From assembly GCA_023375785.1 (NCBI GenBank), contig SZWC01003923.1:4460-68459 (forward strand): DNA of 64,000 bases, written 5' to 3'. Positions 56,247 through 64,000 of this stretch are shown in pieces. A model generated the notes under the pieces. The model had not been told where the DNA came from, ran no database searches, and saw nothing but the letters and a program-made list of their open reading frames with translations. Each line of letters begins with the position of its first letter. The first letter of the stretch is position 1. The position numbers were made by a program, and so were the translations under genes. This DNA is from Penium margaritaceum (taxonomy: Eukaryota > Streptophyta > Zygnematophyceae > Desmidiales > Peniaceae).

Positions 56247-58718
56247 AACTCTCCCTTGTACCTCTGTCCATTAGCTGTGAGATCTCTCCTCTCTCTAGTA
56301 GTCTTGGCCTCATTCTTTGTGAGCTTTGTTGACCATACCGATGCCTCCAGTACCTCCACAATACAATTCGCGGTCAGTGCCTTTGTCATGTAATCTGTGA
56401 GTATCTTCCTGGTCTCCACGTATTCCAGATCCACGATCTCCTTTTCGACCAGGTCAGGTGAGTAGTGGTACCTGATGTTGATGTTATTGGTCTGCCAGAA
56501 TGATGAATTCATCCGGTGCCATTTTCATGGCGCTCTTGTTGTCAATGCGGGCCTCTATTGCCTTTGTTTGTGGTACTTTCAATTTGACATGTAAACTATG
56601 TAGCCATTGTGTCTCCTTACATGCTTCTTAAAGAGCAATGTACTCTACCTCAGTGGTAGAGAGGGAGACACAGTCTTGCTTTCTCCTTATCCATGAGACT
56701 GCACGACCGTTCAAGAGGAACACAAACCCCGATGTGGACTTTGTGTCATCGATTCTTCCTCCCTAGTCGGCGTCTGTTTAACACACCAGCCGTAGCGGGT
56801 CAGATCCTTCCTGCCTCAAAACTAGAGTCCCATGTGTTGGGTCTTTTGTAGATAGCGCATGATGTGCTTGACAGCTTGCAAATGTTGTGGCCCTAGATGA
56901 GCCACAAATCCACTCAGTCGTCCCACAACATAGCAAATGTCAGGGTGTGTTCTTGCCATGGCGTACATGAGGCTTTGAACAACATACTGGTAAGGAATGT
57001 TCTATATCTCACGCCGTTCTGCTTCTGTGTTGGGACTCACAAAGAAGGAGAGCTTGATGTATCTTGTCGTGGGTGTGCCGATGGGATTGGAGTCCTCCAT
57101 GTTGTAGCGCTTGAGGACCTCCATGATGCACTTGGTCTGGTTTAGCTCGATGGTCCCTACTACTCGATTATAGTGGACTGTTATCCCGAGGCAGAACTCG
57201 AGCGGACCCATATCTTTCATCTTGAACCTGTTGCTGAGATCTGTCTTCAGCGTGTTCAATAGCTGGACTGATGACAAGCAGATGATCAGGTCATCCACGT
57301 ACAGTGCAACTAGCATCAAGCCTTGCTCATCCTCCCACACATAGACACTAGGGTCATTGTGGCAGTGCGTGAAGGTGAGCCGAGCCATGAACCCGTCCAT
57401 CCCCTTGTACCACATCCTTGGGGCATGTTTCACTCCTTGTTCCACATCAGCAGTTCTTTGTCTAGCTTCCCGTAGAGGAAAGCTCTCTTGACATCCATGT
57501 TATGGATCTCCCGATCGTTTGCAGTAGCGATGCCCAACATGGACTTGATGGAGCCAAAGGTGACAACATGGGTGAAGGTCTCCTTGTACTCTAAGCCTGC
57601 ACGATGGGAAAACCCCTTCGCCACAACTCTTGCCTTGTGCTTGTCGATAGTATCATCCTGCTTGAACTTTTTCCGGAGTACCCACTTTGATCCCACCACG
57701 TGCGCGTTTGGAGACTTGTCCACTAGAACCCATGTTCTGTTCTCTTCAATGGATGCGAGTTCGCTATCCACTGCCTCCTTCTTGGCCGTTTCCATCATGT
57801 TCATAGCCTCCATTATGGTCATAGGCTCTCCTTGAGCCAAGCATGACAAGCTGAGTCCGGTCCATTCCGCACCCTCGGCATTGTACTTGGACGGAGGTTT
57901 CTTCTGGGGGGTACTACGCCGGAGTGTTGCTGGTGGTGCTTCAAGGCTTAGTTGCTTTGGTTGCTCTTGCGGTGCCACTGATTCGATGTTTGAGGAAGAG
58001 CCACCGGCCTCCTAGTTTGATTCACAGGCCTCGGATGACTCAAACTCAGTGTCAAAGTCCGTCATTGTGTCGGCCTGCATAATCACTCTCCCTATAGCAC
58101 CATCTTTCACTGGTCGCATGTGCTTTTTTTGGTGCGTGATTACCTGACTCAAGCAACACAACCCACTCTCCTGATTTGGGAGCATGGACAGAGTCCAGCG
58201 ACTCTCCCTTGCAAAGCGTCCTTTTATCAAACCTGACATCTTGGGTCGTGATGAGCTTTCCAACCGCTTGGTCCCACAGTCTGTACGCCTTGTATAGGAT
58301 GTCGTATCCGACCGTTACATTCTTACGAGCACGTGCATCAAGCTTGCCACTTCCTTCTCTTGCTTGGACCTTTCCCCAGGTAGTACAACCAAAGACCCTC
58401 AAGTGTGAAGCATCTAGCTTCTTTCCTCACCAATTCTCCCATGGCGTCCTGAGGTGCTTCTCTTGCTGCTTCTTACGACGCCTTCCAAGCGCGACTGCCA
58501 AAGTGAGATTCACAAGGTAGCAAGACGTTCTCGGGGCTTCAGCCTTAAGGCGAAGTGGGAGTTTGGCGTCGAAGAGCATACTGTGTGTCATACTGAGTAT
58601 AGTCTGGTTCATCCGCTGAACAATGCCATTACTTTGAGGGGTGAAGGGTGTGGTGGTCTGGTGGTTAATGCCGTGTTGGCTCAACCAGCCTTTACACGCT
58701 TCGTATTCACCACCGATG
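56247..58718 (-). pseudogene. Family-1 internal region F: RNase H, RT, integrase
   Basis: RNase H: N-I-N-I-R-Y-H-Y-S-P-D-L-V near 56450. RT: LYVDDLIICLS near 57290, WVLRKKFKQDDTIDKHK and NMDVKRAFLYGKLDKE. Integrase: KGWLSQHGINHQTTTPFTPQ and MNQTILSMTHSMLFDAKLP. The integrase is interrupted at 58719 by element G. It is broken several times. Confidence 0.85.
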
Positions 58719-59489
58719 AGTTGACCTGATATGCTCCTTGTCCATGGCTGATGTTTAGACAAGCATGGGACGGACTAGCCATGCACTACTCCGTTGGAGT
58801 AAGTCCCCTAAGTCTGGTCCAGATAGACAAGGCATGCACTGCTCCTTCAGAGCAAGTCCCCATGGTCTAATCTGGATAGTATAGCCAGCAGATACTACCT
58901 AGGAGAACTCCTTATGGCGTAGATGTTCCAGAGTTAGGTTGTAAAGCGAGAGGTCACTAGGTCAAATCCCAGCCTGGTGACTAATTTTCTTTCTGACCAA
59001 AAGGGGGACAGGAAGGCTCTAAGAAAAATCTTAGAACATTCCAAGGTCCTTCTTGGTGGTTGGCGCCACTTGGCGGTCAGAGGGAGCACCATTTAGACAG
59101 GAGGGATGACGGAATCCAGATTGCCCCAAAAGTGGCTCATCCAAGGGGCCATTGCACGCGTAGGCTAGAGGCTGGTTCTGCGACTATAACACCCTGCCAC
59201 TTGCCTATCATTGAGTACGGCTCTTACCTTTGAGACTCTGCACGAAGTTGTCCACCAGAGGTACACACTAAAGAAGCATTGGTTGGTCTAAGCCCCAGGA
59301 GTTTGCTCCTTGTGCAAAAGTGACCAGGTGCTAAGGACACAGTGCAAGGAAGTGAATCCTATGAACTGGTCAGTGTGGAACCTTGGCTATGAGGGTGATA
59401 TCATCTCTTGCTTGCAATACCAAGAGCGGTCGGCGGGAACCATTATGGCAGAACCCGCTTTCTAGACCGTCGCCTCAGGCACGTTGACA
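58719..59489 (+). repeat. Family-1 5' LTR (element G)
   Basis: It is 771 bp, starting with a slightly altered TGTTGACC and ending GTTGACA. The tRNA-like module is at 58915-58968 and GAACATTC at 59034-59041. Confidence 0.88.
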
Positions 59490-59491
59490 AA

Positions 59492-59506
59492 GGGTTATGG
59501 GCCCAC
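59492..59506 (+). other. Family-1 primer-binding site (element G)
   Basis: GGGTTATGGGCCCAC matches the complement of the plant initiator tRNA-Met anticodon stem-loop at all 15 positions, two bases after the LTR. This is the clearest copy in the window. Confidence 0.88.
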
Positions 59507-59646
59507 ACTGACTAGTTGCCAGGCATGTTTCTTTGCACTCTCTCGCCCTCTCTGTCTTGCAGCGCGCATCAGCTCATAAGTTCCATCTGCTCCATCTGCT
59601 CCATCAGCTCCAACAAAGGGTGCTAGCACTTAGCAAACAAGGGCCA

Positions 59647-59721
59647 AGGATAAGCTCTGCCTTTGGAGGTACGACCCCTGGGCCCCAACCAGGATAAGCT
59701 TTGCCCTTGGAGGCACGACCC
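59647..59721 (+). repeat. 31-bp direct repeat in the family-1 leader
   Basis: Two 31-bp copies (59647-59677 and 59691-59721) start AGGATAAGCT and end ACGACCC, with a few differences. GATGGAGCA-like units (on minus) precede them at 59575-59620. Confidence 0.85.
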
Positions 59722-59921
59722 TAGGTTTGCTAGTGTGCATTCTTTTGTGTTTACATGTGATCAACGCTAAGGGGTAAGTGAGGGATCTGCACCTTCAAAA
59801 CCGATAGCACACAACAGCCTACATCGGCGTACATCGGCCTCAGCAATGCAGAGAAGCAGAGAAGCAGAGAAGTATTATAACAACACCCGCGACGCTCACT
59901 CTCGAGAAGGTCAATGGTGGG

Positions 59922-60776
59922 ATGTCAAAATTCACAGGGTTTGGTTTTCCCTTGTGGAGATAGCAATTTGAGATTGTCATGAGGATGCGTGGCTACTTGA
60001 AGATGTTCCTTGGAGAAGAGGTTGAACCTCCAAAAAGAGATCCTGGATATGAAGTGTGGAGTGTCAAAAATGACATTGCTCTTGCGATTCTTGTGACATT
60101 AGTGCATGAGTCACAACATGTCCACATCCAAGGTATCATACATGCATAAATCGCCTCTTCATCCTTCAAAAGCTGATTTTGATGAGGGTAAGCCAGGGAG
60201 ATTCGATTCCGGACTTCCTAATGTAATTTCAAGGACTACTACAGCAAGTGACCCAAATGAACCAGGAAATCGACACCAACATGCAGGCCATGATCCTCCT
60301 CATGGCGCTACCTGTAAGTTGGGGTCCTCTGATCACTATCTTTGGCGGCTGGAAGGAGAAGGATTTGATGTATGAGGAAGTGTCTGAGTACGTGCGCAAC
60401 GCGGCCATGTGTCGCAGCGGTAGTGAGGCTAACATTTCATCCTATGCTACACATTAGAGTGGTCGTGGCAACAACTCCTCTTCTGGTGACAGCAGTAGCG
60501 CAAGCGGTGGCGGTGGAAGAAAAGGCAAAGGTCGCGGTGGAAAGAGTTCAAAGCGTCCTGGGAAGTGCCATAACTGTGGCAAGCTTAGGCATTGGGCACG
60601 GGAGTGCAAGGCTCCCTAGAAGGAAGACGGAGATCATGGTGGTAGATATGAGGGCAAAGGAAAGGGTAAGAAGGAGTTGACGAACATGATGGCTGAGAGC
60701 GTGACAGCAACCAAGGGAATGGCAGTGCTAAAGCGTGGAGCAAACGGGCTCGACTCTCGCACGAAAACCCACTCTT
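59922..60776 (+). pseudogene. Family-1 gag (element G)
   Basis: Starts MSKFTGFGFPLW. It has M-I-L-L-M-A-L-P-V-S-W-G, FGGWKEKDLMYEEVSEY and a near-complete CCHC knuckle region (CHNCGKLRHWARECK). It is broken several times. Confidence 0.82.
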
Positions 60777-61021
60777 CAAGGGAGAAGGATGGGTTCATCT
60801 CCATTTGGGACACTGAACGTCGCTTCAAGTGTGCCGACAGCCTTGTCCATGCGCAAGGCGAGGGATATAAGTTGATCAACATCAACGTGAACGGTACTGA
60901 AAAAGACTTGAAGCTGGAGAACGTCTTTTACATGCCGTCTTTTGTAGCAAACCTCCATTTAGTGTCCAAAATCACGGACTACGACATGACGGTCCTCTTC
61001 ATAGAGGAGGCGGCCGTGATT
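60777..61021 (+). pseudogene. Family-1 protease part (element G)
   Basis: R-R-F-K-C-A-D-S-L-V-H and FYMPSFVANLHLVSKI, as in the protease regions of Y and D. It ends at the LTR of H. Confidence 0.75.
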
Positions 61022-61759
61022 TGTTGGATCTGGAGGAGAGAGGGAGCCTTGGAGCACCACGCATGTGGGACTGGAAGGGCATAACTTGTGCTGAAGAATG
61101 GTTGTGAAATCACTCAAAATGATGGAGTACATGTAGAGCTAGAGCTTGGGCAAGTCAGCCCTCTCACAAGCCACACCACTTAGCCATGGAGGCTAAGGCT
61201 CACACACTAGAGTCCATAATCTCACACAAGAGAGAATATCAGCCTAGCAATATGGCTGACCACTCACACACGACCTAGAGAGCTAGAAAATGCTCTCATG
61301 GCGCAATCCTAGTGCTCACATAACCCACAATCCCATGGAGAATTGCCATGTGTCCATGGCTAGTACACAAGGATCTCACCTCACCTAGAAAGTCAGGAGA
61401 GGTACCTTTTTCCTAGTAAGCACACTCTCACAAGGCAACCCAAGAATCTTGGATCTTTTTGGATATTTCTCCCATCAGGTCTTGACCCTAGACCTCTTCC
61501 CTTTTTCTTTTCTAATGCTAAGGCATGGATCCATACCCCATGGTCACCCAGATATCGGCAGTCGATGACCCCAAAACATAAAAAAATTCACAGCTCCCAA
61601 TCCGACCGTTGGATCGGCCTCAAATTTGGACCGAAGACACTTTGCCACCTCATCTTTCCAACGGTCAAGATGGATTGAACATATGAGCATGCATTTGGTA
61701 GTTTGCCGGAACTTGCTTCAGTGGACCTGAAACTGAGCCGGTTGACTCCTTTTCCTACA
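61022..61759 (-). repeat. Family-2 3' LTR (element H)
   Basis: It is 738 bp, TGTTGG to CTACA, followed by the polypurine tract complement (ATCTCCCACTTTGCC). Confidence 0.88.
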
Positions 61760-63265
61760 ATCTCCCACTTTGCCGCAGTCAGAGTGGGCTGAGTCTACAT
61801 GCATTCAGAACTGCTGCTTCTCACGGGTCATTGGCTGGGTATAAAAATCAACAACGTGCTTGCTGGTTGGAGTAAACTCCAGCTTGATAGGACCCACCTG
61901 CACCATGTGCCTAATGAAGTGATATGCAATGTCAATGTGCTTGGTGCGTGCATGGTGCTCAGGATTCTGGGCGAGTGCGATTGCGCTCTCGTTGTCGACG
62001 TGCATAGGAACAGGAACTGCTGCTCTCCCATTCATCTCTGCCATGAGACGCTAGAGCTAAACTGCTTCCTTAGCTTCAATGCTGAGAGAGACGTACTCAA
62101 CTTCTGTGCTTGAGGTGGCCATGACCATTTGCCGCTTGCTGCACTAGCTGATTACCCCACGATTCCTGAGGAACACATATCAAGAGATGGACTTGTGGTC
62201 TTGAGGGTTTGAAGTCCAGTCTGCGTCTTTATAGCCAATGATGTTGTTGTCGTTGCCGTTGTAGGTGATGTCAATGCTGATGGTTCCAGCAAGGTAGTAG
62301 AAGATCCGCTTCACTGCCTTCTGGTGCTCAGGTCCAGATAGCCATGTGTTTGGTCACAGCGCTAACTGCTTGTGCGAGGTCTGGCCTGGTTGCAGCCATG
62401 AGGCTGTCGACGGCGGTTTTGTGCTTTAGCCGCTCAGCTGCATCTGCTTCTCTATTGAAGGTCACGAGGTACTACCACGTCTCCAGTGGCGTGATAATCG
62501 GTTTGACCTCTGGGGTGCTGAACTGCTATAACACATCCTTGATGTAGCGGCTCTCCGACAACGAGAGAGAGCGTGATTTGCCGCCACGGGTGATCTGAAT
62601 ACCAAGGAAGTATGATGCCTCCCTGAGATCAGACATCTAGAAGTACTCCTACATGGCGTCCTTGAACTCCTATAGTGCAGACATGCTGTTGGAAGGGATG
62701 AGCATGTCATCCACATACGCCATGATGATAAGGACCTTGTGCTCATGTTGCCAGCGGTAAACAGTGTAGTCACACTCGTTGTGCTCAAACCCCATGCACA
62801 ACAACGCCGCATCCAACTTCTGGTTCAAAGCACACGACACTTGCTTGAGGCCGTAGAGCAACTTCTCCAGCTTGCAAACCAGGTGCTCCTGGCCATCCAT
62901 GACGAATCCCTCTGGGTGCTCCATGTAGATTTCTTCCTCCAGGTCACCATTCAGGAACGCCGTCGTGACGTCGTACGTACAGAGGCAATTTTTACAACAG
63001 GAGCAAAGGTTTCCGTGTAGTCGATGCCTTGGCTTGCCTTGGACTTTTCTAGGTTGCCATCTGCTCCCCGCTTCTTCTTGAACACCCACTTGCTCTTGAT
63101 CACCTTACCTCCTGTTGGATGCTCAGTCAGCTCCCACGTACCGTTGTGGAGCTGCGACTGTATCTCCTGCTGCAGAGCTTGCACCCAATCTACTGCATCT
63201 GGTTCAGCTATGGCCTCCTTGTAAGACGTTGGCTTGTCCAAACATACTACAACTGGGACATTCAT
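61760..63265 (-). pseudogene. Family-2 RT and RNase H (element H)
   Basis: RNase H: A-L-A-Q-N-P-E-H-H-A-R-T-K-H-I-D-I-A (61805-62044). RT: the catalytic box as A-Y-V-D-D-M near 62715, LEEEIYMEHPEGFVMDG, and SKWVFKKKRGADGNLEK. It is broken several times. Confidence 0.85.
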
Positions 63266-64000
63266 CTAATCTGGTTTTTGCAATATCTAGAAATGTCCGC
63301 GCTTACCAAGCTTGTAGCGCACCCTGAGAGGGCACCTTTGACCAGGTGCTGGAGCGTTTGCAGGTGGCTGGCGCAATGTTGCTGGCACATGCGCTCCTGC
63401 TCATGGTGGTGCATCGTTTTCCTTTACCTCTGCCAATGAGGCCAATGTATCTGCTGCATCAGATATGAGAGAGAAGAGTAGTTCTCCCACTGTCATACTA
63501 GAGGAAGGATCAGGAGAGACGAGGTCTCGAAGGATATCTCCTCCCATTGCTTTGTCAGCAGCTACTTCTGCTACATCTTCACAGAACATGTTGGTACCGA
63601 TGACGTTACTCTCGTTGAAGACATCCCTAGAGATGATGACGTGGCCTGCATCCCTCTCGTAGAGGCGATATGCCTTGCTCGCCATGTCGTAGCCAATGAT
63701 CAGCATCAGCGCGCTCTTCGCATCCCACTTTTGCAGCTTCTCCTTTGGCACATGCATGTGCACCAAGTTGCCAAATGCGCGAAGATGGTCCACGCAAGGC
63801 TTCTTGCCAAAGCACGCCTCGTACGTCGTCATCTGCTCCTAGGCCTTGGTTATATTGCGGTTCTTGATGTACACCGCAGTGCTCACTGCTTCGGCCCTAA
63901 AGTTGTAGGTCAGCCGAGCCGCGTGCACCATGGAGCGCGTCAACTCAACGATGGTGCGGTTGGCGCATTGTGCTCTGACGTTCTGTTGCGGCGATTATGG
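63266..64000 (-). pseudogene. Family-2 integrase C-terminal part (element H)
   Basis: Y-E-A-C-F-G-K-K-P, HLRAFGNLVHMHVPKEK, MLIIGYDMASKAYRLYERDA. It runs off the right edge. Confidence 0.82.

Larger units (their letters stand above)
58719..61021 (+). mobile_element. Ty1/copia family-1 element G (5' part)
   Basis: This plus-strand element has its 5' LTR, primer site, leader, gag and part of protease. It is inserted in F's integrase and interrupted by element H at 61022. The rest would lie beyond the window. It is broken several times. Confidence 0.87.
61022..64000 (-). mobile_element. Ty1/copia family-2 element H (continues past the window)
   Basis: Its 3' LTR is 61022-61759. RNase H, RT and part of integrase follow toward the right edge; gag and 5' LTR are not in view. 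It is inserted in family-1 element G. It is broken several times. Confidence 0.87.

Noticed and set aside
58900-58985. A true tRNA gene in the family-1 LTR
   Set aside because: The A and B boxes are tRNA-like, but no matched acceptor stem or anticodon arm of normal form could be drawn. It is reported as a tRNA-like module only.
1-64000. CRISPR arrays, bacterial operons or phage
   Set aside because: No spaced short repeats of that type, ribosome-binding sites or operon layout; content is plainly plant nuclear.

Overview
Lineage. The window is nuclear DNA of a green plant, either a land plant or a streptophyte alga. The best evidence is in the retrotransposon primer sites. One class reads TGGTATCAGAGCC, the complement of the 3' end of plant initiator tRNA-Met. 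The other reads GGGTTATGGGCCCAC, the complement of its anticodon stem-loop in the plant form. No organism can be named from this. Spliceosomal introns in a hAT transposase and the retroelement density fit a large, repeat-rich genome.

Layout. Positions 1-2354 are GC-rich and not recognisably repetitive. They hold the tail of a PHD-finger-like reading frame and an unidentified frame. Everything from 2355 to the right edge is mobile DNA, almost all Ty1/copia LTR retrotransposons of three families (names are mine). Family 1 has LTRs of about 720-770 bp, TGTCAACC...AGGTCAACA as written on + for minus copies. Family 2 has LTRs of about 735 bp, TGTTGG...CCAACA. Family 3 has 930-bp LTRs, TGTCGGG...CCGACA. 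All show the copia order gag-protease-integrase-RT-RNase H. All are old broken copies; LTR pairs differ by very roughly 10-20% by eye (not computed).

Nesting. Target duplications show that this is a stack. A family-3 element (4534-10813) sits in a family-1 LTR. A plus-strand family-1 copy (Y, from 10989) holds a solo family-2 LTR. Y is interrupted at 15064 by a minus-strand family-1 chain (A-B-F) whose members share LTRs. Inside the chain are a hAT DNA transposon (17583-21992, 8-bp duplication) and family-2 element C (28151-55912). C is split by family-1 element D (32868-54275). D is split by family-2 element I (37485-44349) and by a plus-strand three-LTR family-2 unit J-K (44421-52692). I carries an unclassified 1-kb insert, and C carries a SINE-like insert. 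Farther right, F is interrupted by family-1 element G (+), itself interrupted by family-2 element H (-), which runs off the window.

No rRNA, functional tRNA, CRISPR or confident host housekeeping gene was seen. The most notable points are the opposite tRNA-priming modes of the families, the shared-LTR chains, a tRNA-like A/B-box module and heat-shock-element-like hairpin in the family-1 LTR, and a nearly complete hAT transposon with palindromic subterminal repeats.
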